64,000 nucleotides of DNA from Scolanthus callimorphus. Lineage: Eukaryota > Cnidaria > Anthozoa > Actiniaria > Edwardsiidae. A program made the translations under genes and the position numbers. The notes beneath the pieces are model-generated. The model saw only the letters and a list, made by a program, of their open reading frames with translations. It was not told the origin of the DNA and did no database searches. Location of the stretch: positions 62,001 through 126,000 of the forward strand of contig JAWWUD010000108.1 of the NCBI GenBank assembly GCA_033964015.1, read 5' to 3'. Shown in pieces: positions 31,420-41,674 of the stretch; position 1 is the first letter of the stretch, and each line of letters begins with the position of its first letter.

Positions 31420-32697
31420 AACAAGGATGAAGACTGGGCCCTCGAGTGATCGATAAACGTCATGACACGAATAAAATTGGGTACAACAGGACATTATGAA
31501 ATAAATCTCTTGTAACATCAATAAAATTGTATAAATCATTAGGCACAGGACCTAGATGGATCCTTTCCACAAATCTGTAAATGGACTTGAAGTCAAGGTC
31601 ACGAGCAATTCGTTAGGAATGAGCCCTTCCCAGCGACACATACACGTGCCATGCCAACGTGCAGCGCGCGCTATTTTTACAAGAGCTGAAAAAGGGCGCA
31701 CAAGTGCACGATGGCACATCTGAAGCAAAAGAAGTAACTCTCCAAGGAGAGCACGCGAGAAATACACGTTCTTATTTGTCCCGTTCAAAGATCTTTCTCT
31801 ATCTTTACAGTGAAATAACTCTTCTCGCCCCATTTGGCGCGCATCCCCCTTTTTCTTGCGTTGGAAGAGCTCAATTAAGCACTGCAAAATAATCTCTTTC
31901 ATGTCGCGAACACCCGAAAAGCTTTGATTAATAATCCACGGAGGGACACGCCCGCGCAATGTCAATTGACGCAGGGGTAGAGTGAGACTGGGGCGACAGG
32001 AAGTAACCGGGGGAAAGCGCATACATCCATGATCACTTCCTGTGAGTGTGTCCCCAGTCTCAAAAGCCTGTTGGACGTGTTGGTCTTTTAACATGGCGCG
32101 CGCGCTTTGCTTTCTACGGATTTTCAGAATTATTTTGCAGTTTAAACTTTAGCGACTCAAAGCAAGTGGATACATTGCACGTCATCGTGGCCTCGGTTCC
32201 ATGCGCACCTCGCACAAACTTGTGGAAAACATTCAAAGGTCCCGGAAAATACTAATCAACTGCTCATAAAGAGCCCGTGTCAGCCACTCCTTTATTATTG
32301 TTTTCGTTCGATATCAGAAGACGAAATCTCTTACTAAACATCTAAAAACAAAGTTTCAGATTTGATTAACCAAATTCAATCGAGAACATTTCTCTATATT
32401 CTCTAAATCAGCCGATGGAAATGGATGCTTTCTCTGACTTGGTATGTTGCTATGCTGTCAAAATGGCGGCTGACACAGACTCTTTAATGCCTGGAGGTTG
32501 GGCCCGCACGTAAGCATTAACTACCTCTGTAGGTGGTGTAGCCAAACGGGCTCAGTAACAGAGGAATATGGTAATGCTGGGATGTATCCTTGACGATGAA
32601 CACAATCTGAAAATAGGAGAAAATGGACAAAACATGTCGAGGGTTTTCGGATGCTTTTTGTGGTTAGGGCAAAGGCGATGGCACAAATTGCGTGTAA

Positions 32698-33140
32698 AGC
32701 CGGGGAAATACGAGGCACAAAATCCCTCAACTTGTCGCGCAACATTGTTGCGTTGCATGTCTAATGTTTGTTGTTCGTTTTTCATCAAATTCACAACTTG
32801 TCGCGCAACATTTTGTTTTGATGATCACACACGCGAGCCCAAGGCAGATTTTGCCCCTTAGCACCTCATTTCTATTGACTAATCAACTTGAATTGTAGGC
32901 AAATTGTTGCGCGACAAGTTGTGTGTTTGATGAAAAACGAGCAACAAAGCCAGAATTTGTGTCTCAAAGTAGACCCGCGTTCTACTTCGCGCAACAAGTT
33001 TTCACAACCTGCAACAAATGTTTTTGTTGCGCGACAAGTTGTGGCGCGAGATGAAAAACGCGCTACATTGATCATCAACTTGCAACGCAACAATGTTGCG
33101 CGACAAGTTGAGGGATTTTGTGCCTCGTATTTCCCCGGCT
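32698..33140. mobile_element. PIF/Harbinger-type MITE (443 bp)
   Basis: Terminal inverted repeats of about 60 bp (agccggggaaatacgaggca and its partner), flanked by TAA at 32695-32697 and 33141-33143. A three-base TWA duplication is the Harbinger signature. Inside are several cttgtcgcgcaac blocks in both orientations. No transposase. Confidence 0.8.
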
Positions 33141-33143
33141 TAA

Positions 33144-33310
33144 GCAACCATAAACTCGAAATTGAAGCAGGGCGTCACAAAAGACCCTACAAATCGGCAG
33201 AAGAAAGGGTGTGCTTTATTTGTAAAACTAAGAAGATGAAAAACATTTCACGAAGAACTGCAAAGTGTATGACGAAAAAAGATTTTTCCGAAAAATCGAA
33301 TCAAAAATAA
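33144..33310 (+). pseudogene. Possible LINE C-terminal fragment
   Basis: SNHKLEIEAGRHKRPYKS.. EERVCFICKTKK resembles the end of non-LTR retrotransposon ORF2 proteins, which close with a Cys-rich motif. Short and isolated; weak call. Confidence 0.35.
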
Positions 33311-33912
33311 AAATAGATTTTAAGAAAATCTCAGAAGATGATGCATTTATTTTTTAAAGCAAGGGCGGCAAAACAAGAGACACATGTCGCCTGGTGTCTA
33401 AAAACATTTGGGAGTGATATATCTCATGTACAGCTATTGGCGTTCCAATGACCATATTTGGCCAGTGCCAGGGACGTAGTCAGGACTTGAGAAAGGTTGG
33501 GAGGGGTGTGGTCATATCTGTACAAATATATGGTGCCCTTTCCAGCTTTCCGATTTTTTTCTTAGTGTTTACGCCAGCACCACCCTTAAGTTGCGCCCAT
33601 GAGTGCATCGATGTGGTGAATAATAATACGATGTAGCTTTTATAAACTAAAACATCGTAGTGGGCCTTCATTTCTTAAAAATTTCCATGAGGTTTTTTCA
33701 GTGACTTAATTTCATCAGCGTGACTACATCACCTCCCAGAAATAAGGCTTCACGGATCTCGTAGCTTGATTTTTAAAATCGCGGCGCGCTTCCCGCCCGT
33801 CGAAAAAAAAAAAACAGACAAACCCTCCGCCCTCTCCCCCCTGACAATTCCTGGATGGATCCTCCACTGTAAGTCATTCATATGTAAAGTGAGTTCCAGG
33901 GCATGCCCTTAC

Positions 33913-34901
33913 CTCTGCATATGGGTAGAAGTACTGAGTTACCGCCAAAGACTTGAAGTAGATTTCAGTGTCAAATCTGACCTTGTACCGACCAGCAACG
34001 AACATATCCGGGGTTAGTAAGTTAGGTACTCGGCCATCGTTATTTGTTGTACTGGGATGACAAAAAGAAGAGAAACCCAGGTCAAACTAGTATCAGACAG
34101 TGACTGGCGCCAAATGAGATGACAGCCAACAAATACTGTTTCTTTAGTCTAGTTTCTCATTTCTACGTATTTGTTTTTTATGACATTTTCTTATGTATTG
34201 TAAACTAAATGGCCAAGCTAATACAATAAAAATAAAAAAACATAAATACAATGGGGGTAACCTGAGTGTCAAGCCCTGCTTCAGGCAGGTGGGCAGGCAG
34301 TCAGACACAGCAGACAGGTCAGACACAACAGACAGACAGGCACAACAACAGAAAGATAGACACAACAAGCAGAACAGACAGCTACATAAACAGACAGAAC
34401 ACACAGGGACAGACACAAAAGACAGACAGACACAACAGACAGACATAATAGACAGACAGATCTTCCCATGTAAAGGGATCCACAGAAGTTTTGGATCCTG
34501 GATCCCGACCCATGGATCCTGTATCACACACTTGGAAACCCGGATCCCAACCCATGGATTCCAGATCCCAGTCCTTAAATGATGCTGGATACCCTTACTT
34601 AGGGCGAGACAGACACAGTCAAACAGAAACAAAAGACAGACAGTCAGACACAACAGACAGACATGATTTTTTTCCTGGGAAATGATGCAAATTCAGAGTA
34701 CTCTTAATTTTCCCAGCAATTTGTTTTTTGTTTGTTAGTTTGGGGGTAGGGCAGCAGGGGCTGAGGGTTTTACCTGGAAGCCAAGACCCTCCATGTCTCA
34801 CTATTAGGTGCATCTTCAATAAACAGCTTCACTGGAAGCTGCCGAGCTGGTGTGCCTCTAGAAGTGTCCAGCACATGACAAGTTAGAGGGCTCTTCTGCA
34901 T
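33913..34901 (-). CDS. URAH: 5-hydroxyisourate hydrolase (transthyretin-like), last exon not found
   Basis: Exon 34774-34901 (start ATG at 34899-34901) encodes SPLTCHVLDTSRGTPARQL, with the family's catalytic His in the HVLDTS motif. Exon 33913-34051 encodes NNDGRVPNLLTPDMFVAG, then RYKVRFDTEIYF and FYPYAE. The junction is AG|T, phases agree, 89 codons. The family hydrolyses 5-hydroxyisourate in purine breakdown. The protein should continue with a short exon ending in the Y-R-G-S tetrapeptide, which was not found to the left. Either it lies in unrecognised sequence or the copy is broken. The ATG is preceded by an in-frame stop and a possible acceptor, so an upstream exon remains possible. Confidence 0.82.
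34290..34470. repeat. Simple repeat (cagacaca)n
   Basis: Imperfect cagacag/cacaacag repeats, resumed at about 34605-34665. Open frames here on both strands are repeat artefacts. It lies in the HIU hydrolase intron. Confidence 0.8.
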
Positions 34902-34987
34902 ACTTGGGTTGACTCTAGTAACCTAGTGATTAAAAAATCATTGCGTTATAGATAGATATTACCAAGGGTGGATCAACGATCTTCAAA

Positions 34988-35031
34988 GGGGGGGGGGGGG
35001 GGGGGGGGGGGTTGGGGGGGGGGTGCAAAGT
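34988..35031 (+). repeat. Poly-G tract of about 40 bases
   Basis: Almost pure G interrupted by tt; a strong candidate for G-quadruplex structure. Length is likely inaccurate in any assembly. Confidence 0.8.
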
Positions 35032-35081
35032 GAATAAAAGTGAGGGAAAAGTTACCTTGCTCCAGCAAATGCATAGGGAAT

Positions 35082-35294
35082 TCTATAGGATTATTCAAAG
35101 CTTCAGGAGGCTAGATTCCGCTAAGAAATTAGCACGAAAAAAGTGCTATCGCACGAGTCGCACAGTGACGAGGGAGATATCGCCTTTTTGAGTGCTATTT
35201 TCGGTGGAATCTACTGACTGAACGCTTTGAATAGACTTGAATCTATGATATCTCGTCCTCAATTTACACAAAAAGAGATATCATAGGATTCTAT
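35082..35294. mobile_element. Dispersed repeat, ctataggattattcaaagc family, copy 1
   Basis: About 210 bp, over 90 % identical by eye to 56853-57067. Contains gatatcgc/gagggcgatatcg and ends agagatatcataggattct. Confidence 0.7.
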
Positions 35295-36371
35295 CAAAAA
35301 AGGGGACCTGAGCCCCTTAAATCCCTCCCCTGATTACAGATTGATGGACAAACAGACAGGGAGGTGTGCAAGATGGGTCATTTATTGGTTACCATTTTTA
35401 AGTAGACTGATAGTCAGTAGACTGATATTTTTGTCATTAGATGTGTTCCAGGTCAACCTCTAGGCTCTTTCCCAAGCAAAAATGTATGCAAAAGTGTGCA
35501 TCATAGATTGACTGAGCTCAAGAAAATTATACAATTATAGCTTTGCTAGTGTCACTAATTGCTGCTATAACCCTCCAACAGCTTGTCACCTCCAACAGTT
35601 GGACACTTCTAGTACTTGTCATTTTCTCCATTGCGCACCCTGGCCCTCCCCCCCCCCAAAAAAAAGAACCCATATTTTATTGAGCTGACTTTCTTCAATT
35701 AGGATAAAATCAACTTCTGCTGCTGAATGTTAAGATGTTTTGTGTAGTATCAGCCTTTCTACCTCATGTTATTCTGCTGCTGCTAAGGAAATTATACATC
35801 AAAGAATCAACAATTCTCCAAGTAAGTGCCCTGGCCTTTTTTGCCTTTCCATCTACAGCTACTTCCTGCTGTCTGGGGTGGGGTGGTCAATTTACCTGAT
35901 CATTTCCATACAAATACTGTATTTTTCTTTGGAAAATCCAGAGGGGTGGGGTTGTGGAAGGGGGATCACTTTTCAACACCCTTCTGTGTGTGTGTCGGGG
36001 GGGGGGGGGGAGGTATGGATATTTTCTGGAACCATACATTTAACTAAAATCTGATAATTTAGCACCAAATTTGATGATTTTTCATAATTTTCCTTGGGGA
36101 AATATGCCCTAGATAAATAGGACCGCACCTGAATTTGGTAATACTAAAATATACGACACAATGGTATATTCCAAAAAGCTTTGCATCGAGCTTTAAATAG
36201 AAGGGTTTGTTTTTGGAGTTTCAGGGCAGAAAAAAAGTGGTCCTACCACAGAAATCCTGAAAATCCACAGAAGAGCTCGAGAGAAAGAAGACTTCCTTGA
36301 ATGGATTCCTTGAGACATGTGCATTTTAGTTTGTAAGTTGAGATTTATTTGACATCACGCCATGTAGTGTT

Positions 36372-36377
36372 TTTATT
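36372..36377 (-). terminator. Possible polyadenylation signal of the DUF3504 gene
   Basis: AATAAA on the minus strand about 105 bases beyond the stop codon at 36481. Confidence 0.4.
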
Positions 36378-36480
36378 TACGGAATGTTAGATCTTACCGG
36401 CTTGTTGCTTCCAGTTATGGCAAAAGGTTGTGGCAGAGAAGTTGTCAAGGTTACAACCTGGATCTGGTTTATATCATTGT

Positions 36481-36997
36481 TTATACCCCTGATGGTGAAT
36501 TCAGGGGGGTGTTAAGGGGTGTTGTCTGAGCAAGATTAGAATTATTCTGATGCACCATAGATGGTCTAGCTGTAAGGAAATTCTGATTGGTCGATGCCAC
36601 AGACTGACTGATGAGTGGTACAACTGGAATAACAGTTACATTTGAAGAAGCAATCACTCCATTGCTTGGCTTTGGGACTATGTTCTGAATCACTTGTCCA
36701 TTAGGACTAACTAGTTTGCTAGTTAAAACAAGCATTGAGTTCTTTAAACCTGGATCATCCAGTATTTCAGGATGTGTTCCCTTTAGATTGTTGTTAGAGT
36801 AAACTCTGGAAAGTTAGCCTCTTTGGAGATAGTTTCCATCATTTTTCCCAGGGAGTTATGTCCCATGGGACCAACCTCATACCACACAGCATCCTCCTCG
36901 ATGGCTTTCTTCCTTGGCCGTTGCCACAATGCAGTACTCGAAGGGTTTAACTTGGAAATGTACTTTGCAAAAGTCATTACTGGGCATCTTGGGTTGC
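36481..36997 (-). CDS. DUF3504 gene exon 2
   Basis: Begins at a TTTTCCACAG acceptor. The frame breaks after SKEANFP, where the family continues with a K-V-Y-T-N-H-like block, seen here as RVYSNNNLKG in the next frame. Confidence 0.7.
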
Positions 36998-39334
36998 CTG
37001 TGGAAAACAAAAATCTCTATAGCATCAAATTACTAGTTCACATTTGCTTTGATGCTTAAAGCTTGGTTTCCATATAGTCTTATCTGTCGACCGCGAAAGA
37101 ATGGAAATTTGAATTATTCTATTGTTTCATTGGAATTATTCTATTGTTTCACGATCGACTGATACGACAGATAAGACTACATGGAAACCAATACAATACA
37201 TGTATTACGAGGGTAATACATGAATAACCATTATACACTTAATGACTGCTCCCGAGGGAAACATCAGTTTTGTTTCCCGAGAACCTCGATGTTTCCCGAG
37301 ACGAAGTCGAGGGAAACATCAAGATTCGAGGGAAACAAAACTGTATTTCCCAAGGGAGTAGTCATTAAGTGTTTTGTTGTATAGCAGAAAATATACTGCT
37401 ATTTTTCCCGCTCTCAAACGAGACGCGCGAAAGCAATATTCCCCATCGGAGAATATTTGATTTGTACTTCACCACGTGACCTTGATTTAGCCAATAAGAG
37501 CGCGCGCTCGGTTGGAGTGAGCACTCGCTATATAACAATATACACTTAATGACTGCTCCCGAGGGAAACATCAGTTTTGTTTCCCGAGAATCTTGATGTT
37601 TCCCGAGACGAAGTCGAGGGAAACATCGAGATTCGAGGGAAACAAAACTGGTGTTTCCCGAGGGAGTAGTCATTAAGTGTTTTGTTATATAGCAGAAAAT
37701 ACTGCAACTATATATATTAAGTCAAAACAAATGTATTTCAAGAATGAAAAGAGAAGTTACAAAGTTTGCGCGCGACTGCATCATGTAAAGGGAAACACTC
37801 ATTAACAACACAATTTTCTTGCATTAGCAAAAACTTATCAAAATTAGCAAAGGTTTTTAAAAGTTTACAATAAACTTTCTCTTTTTTCCCCGCTCTCAAG
37901 CGCGACGCGCGAAAGCAATATTCCCCGACCAGTCAATAATTTTTCGAAATATTGACTGATCGGGGAATATTTGATTTGTACTTTACCACGTGACCTTGAT
38001 TTAGCCAATAAGAGCGCGCGCTCGGTTGGGGTGAGCACTCGCTATATAACAATTACAGTTATCTCATGACCCTCACATGCAATCACAAAAACAATACAAA
38101 ACATATACAAGAAATTTAAATAATAAAATTAATATTTACATTGAATATCCAAGGCTTAAGCCTTCCTTTTATTGCTTTGCTTTCTATTGCTTTCCTTTTC
38201 TTTTGTGAAGTTTATCAAATAAGCTTACTAAAACACACACAAAAAAGAATATCACTACAGGACAAGGTCACACAACCTTTGACAGCCGCACGAAGTTCTG
38301 AAATGAAAATTGAAATCTTCCAACTAGTAAAATACATGCGGTCTTGTGGTCATTCTTTACAACTTCCTTTCTTGTTATAAATAAGGACTCGACTGAGTCT
38401 GATGTTCTGATGCATTATTCTGAATTCAATTATTTCCCGGTGCGTTGTTCTCACGTCGTGTTTCTGTGCAAAAAGCGCGCGTTTTTGTGCACAAGTTTGT
38501 AATATGATCGCACGCGTAGTAGGGCTTTCCCTAAGAGAGAATACATTAAAAGGTCATACTCACCCTTTTTTTCAAAAATTTTGAACGAATAACCACTTCC
38601 TTCCTCTTCCTCCTTTGTCAGATAGATAAACCTCGATTTTCTCTCTGCGTCGTAACCAATAGAAAATGTTTCGCGCGTTTGCTCCCGTAAATTACCACGG
38701 CTTCTTTTCGAATTCGAAAGGTACATTAAATCAAAGAATGTCTTTCGAATTAAACCCTCTGGCGTATGCAGATTAAAAACATCACTAAAATAGAGCTTTT
38801 GTAAGTCTTCAGGGGTTATATCTGTAACGTGGTCAATCCCTTTTCCAATTCGCCTAAGTTCAACTTTCTGCGCCTTGAAGACCTCATCTGACAAGCGAAA
38901 GTCAGGATCAGTTAGAATATCAATGTTTCTCGTTATCTGCAAATGGCGATTCAACGAGAACCGAATAGCGCCAAGAGCAGAAGTTTTGTAGAAATCTCCA
39001 TCTCTTTTACGAACATCAACATAAAATTTCCTTAGTATGTTATTCAGGCGTGATTTTTCGTATTGTTCAAATTCTGGATCTAGACCTTTATCATTGAGGT
39101 ACTCCCGAAATAATTTGACAGCGTATCTAGTAGCTTTCCTTGTGCTTTCGGTGTCGTGGTGTTTGTCCTCGAGTAATCGCTGTATTTCTTCTTCCGAAGC
39201 CTCCCCAAATCGGCTAAAAGAATTTTCAGTAGAGGTCGGTGACTCGACACTTTGTTGGTTGAGCTCACCGCTTTCTTGATCAAATGTTCAATTTTAATTG
39301 AAGGAAGAATTACAACCTCGGTGTTGTCCGCCAT
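36481..39334 (-). CDS. KIAA1958/QRICH1-type protein with Crypton-derived DUF3504 domain, two frame breaks
   Basis: Exon 1 38564-39334 (start MADNTEVV), exon 2 36481-36997; junction in phase 1 gives ..EKKG|NPRCPV. Each exon needs one extra base (near 39285 and 36811), after which the whole is 430 codons to the stop. Recognised family blocks: DFYKTSALGAIRFSLNRHLQ, NPRCPVMTFAKYISKLNPSS, WYEVGPMGHNSLGKMM. DUF3504 descends from the tyrosine recombinase of Crypton transposons and is widely co-opted in animal nuclear proteins. The C-terminus is rich in Ser, Asn, Thr and Pro instead of the usual recombinase end. It may be a degenerate family member. Confidence 0.75.
37064..37190. mobile_element. Short MITE, ggtttccatatagtctta family, copy 1
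   Basis: Ends tggtttccatatagtctta and taagactacatggaaacca are inverted. Related copy at 46085-46198. Lies in the DUF3504 gene intron. Confidence 0.7.
37235..38052. repeat. Duplicated palindrome-plus-flank units
   Basis: Palindromes cacttaatgactgctcccga..gtcattaagtg occur at 37235-37371 and 37542-37680. Blocks from cgctctcaa.cg.gacgcgcg to gcactcgctatataacaat occur at about 37410-37541 and 37892-38051. This makes two direct copies of a composite unit, rich in ccgaggg hairpins, inside the intron. Confidence 0.7.
38564..39334 (-). CDS. DUF3504 gene exon 1
   Basis: The initial frame runs MADNTEVVILPSIKIE. The conserved remainder (FGEASEEEIQRLLEDKHH onward) is one frame over, joined by a single missing base. 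Donor GTGAGT. Confidence 0.75.
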
Positions 39335-41674
39335 GTTCTACTCTGACCGACGCGACAGTGTGGATATCATTCATAACGAACGAAAACATGTGTCACGTGG
39401 CACAAATCCACCAATCGCGCATCGTCTTCATGACGTAACAGGTCAATATCAGCTGTTTATGAGCAAGCACGTGATTTATTCTATCCAATCAATGGTCTTA
39501 AAACCTCCTTAGCCCTAATATATTACACAGGAAGGAATAATATATGGGTACATATTGCACCTGCCTGAATATATCAATAATGACCATGCATAAAGCACTC
39601 TGTTTTTTCACATAAAACATAATAGATAACACTCATCATATGGGAGAATTTTACTAAAAGATCAGTCCAGTTTTCAGCAATTTAATCAGAAGACATTTTC
39701 ACATAATTATTGTCTAAAGTGAGCTAAATTATTGTATAAATGTCAACTTATTTAAATGTGTCTTATTCAAGGCAAAATAAATTGTGGGCTAAAGAGCTAA
39801 GTCCAATCAAAACCAGTGAAAGCAATATGCCTGAGAATTTAGAAAATTAAAAATATATATTACAACATGCCCAGAGACATTGAGCATTTTATCCTATGAA
39901 AGTCGTGAGAGCAGTGCATTTAGGATTTCATAATAACGAATGTTATTAACTCTATGTAGAATAATTCTAAATGAACATTAAGTAAAATTTACAGGAATAA
40001 TAAGTTTACACTATATCCATATGAGTTAGATATAAAAATATGTCAAAACTTCATTGACGGACGTCCCAGCCAGTAAATAATAACATTTATAATATAGCTG
40101 CAATATAGTGCATGCTCTGATTGGTCCAAATCTATGCTCTATGACACCAATAAAGTAATGGTTCTCTTGATCAGAGTTTATCAGCGAAAAGGGACACTCA
40201 AAATGTTTTAAAATCACTCGCCTGTGGCTAGAGACAAAGTTCATCACACATGCTCTATTGCGCCAATAAAGCCATAGAAAAACATTCCATAACTTAGTGG
40301 TGAGTGCAATGCTTACCCTTCCCTTGGAGGGGGACCTTCTTTCAACCCCCTCAAAAATGTATTCCTGACAGACCTTGGGATTTCAGGCAAAATACAAAGG
40401 TCACAGTGGCGGATCCAGGATTTTAATGGGGGGGGGGGGGTTCATTTTTGCTGATGACGAAACATTCTATACCAATCCTTCTCTGTTGTCCCTGGCCCTC
40501 TCACGAGGCGAAATTGTGGTTGCTACATCATCATGAATTTAATGATATACTGGCATACATTAATGGGTAACATAAAAGAAAAGAACCACTCTGAAATGAC
40601 AAAAGATCTTTAGCAAACCAATCCCAAAGAAATCAGTTCGTTGAGGGAGGGGGGTTCATTTGCACCCGATGAACCCCCTTAATCAGCGCCTGGGTCATAT
40701 GAGAAAACTCAAAGAAAGAAAAAACTGTGAGAAATATAGTAATATATTATACAGTTCAGGAAATTTTGCCAGGAGACAGGGGTGAAAAATCTTCTGGCAA
40801 AACAAGTGGAGTTGACATCCCTGTTCTGGTGTGGGGTGGGTATTGTCAAGAGTGGATTAACAAGAGTTAGAATCTTTCGTACAGTATTTGTCCACATCAC
40901 AGTCAGAAAAGTGTCTATTTTTAGATTTGAATTTCGCGTGCGAAAGTATTCGAATGCTCAGATTCGAATGCTCCTATACCCAATACACAACAAATAGAGA
41001 TTATCCTTCCTCATCTTTGCGACTTTAAAGGTTTTTCGATTGATCTGCGATTCAATTTCAGGCTGGATCTCACAACTCTTCGCGTGGCGAGAAAGTGGGA
41101 ACCCTGTGGATGACGAATTTTCGCGGGGAATCCTAGTTCTAAAAATAGACACTTTTCTGACTGTGATTCGGGCGTACATAGTAAATATGGAAACTCTTGG
41201 TAATCCACTCTTGGTATTGTGAAATTTTTTTTCTTTGCTTGGGAGGAGGGGGGGGGGGGGCAAACATTCTATGACAAAGAATTTATGCATACTGACTGAC
41301 ACCAAGCATTACTAAAAATAAACGCAAAGAAATGTGAAATTGTATTGTCAGCATCTCCACTAAAATGATATAACTTGAGTACTGCCTGGAACATGCAACT
41401 TCATTTCCTGGCATTTTCTCGAACACGGAGGATCGAGCTAAAGAACTCTCGAAACGCTGCCTGACTTCCTGATATCCTATTTAATATTCAAATGAAATAC
41501 ATCAGACCAACTGACCTTTAGAATTCAGCGTTTTGGTTTAGCATTTTAAGGCTTACAACAATCAAGAGAAGTATTTCAGTATTATAAAATTCAAATCCCA
41601 GACACTCTCAATCCGACATCGTGTCAGCGGTATTCGCCAAACAAGAGGAGAACTGGTGACGAGTAAAATCCAAG
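39335..41674. other. Intergenic region between the DUF3504 gene and ALKBH8
   Basis: No exon recognised. It serves as divergent promoter space for both genes. It includes a G-run repeat near 40430 and a fold-back element at 40850-41212. Confidence 0.5.
40850..41212. mobile_element. Fold-back MITE
   Basis: Ends agagtggattaacaagagtt and aactcttggtaatccactct are inverted. Inner arms cagtcagaaaagtgtctat and atagacacttttctgactg are perfect complements. Confidence 0.65.

Larger units (their letters stand above)
28192..33912. other. Gene-free, repeat-dense interval
   Basis: No exon was recognised between caveolin and HIU hydrolase. Contents: fold-back elements at 28422-28891, 29928-30171 and about 30383-30521; a GC-rich terminal-repeat element at about 30820-31030; a 113-bp tandem array at 31088-31419; a Harbinger MITE at 32698-33140; and a possible LINE scrap after it. 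The last exon of the HIU hydrolase gene should lie here but was not found. Confidence 0.5.

Noticed and set aside
31552..32094. A 180-residue minus-strand open frame
   Set aside because: No recognised domain or splice context; lies in a repeat region. Could be transposon debris but not supportable.
34144..34653. A 169-residue open frame rich in C, L, S and V
   Set aside because: It is the translation of (cagacag)n simple repeats.
37365..37673. Minus-strand open frame across the palindromes
   Set aside because: It reads through two palindromic repeat copies; peptides mirror each other and no domain is seen.
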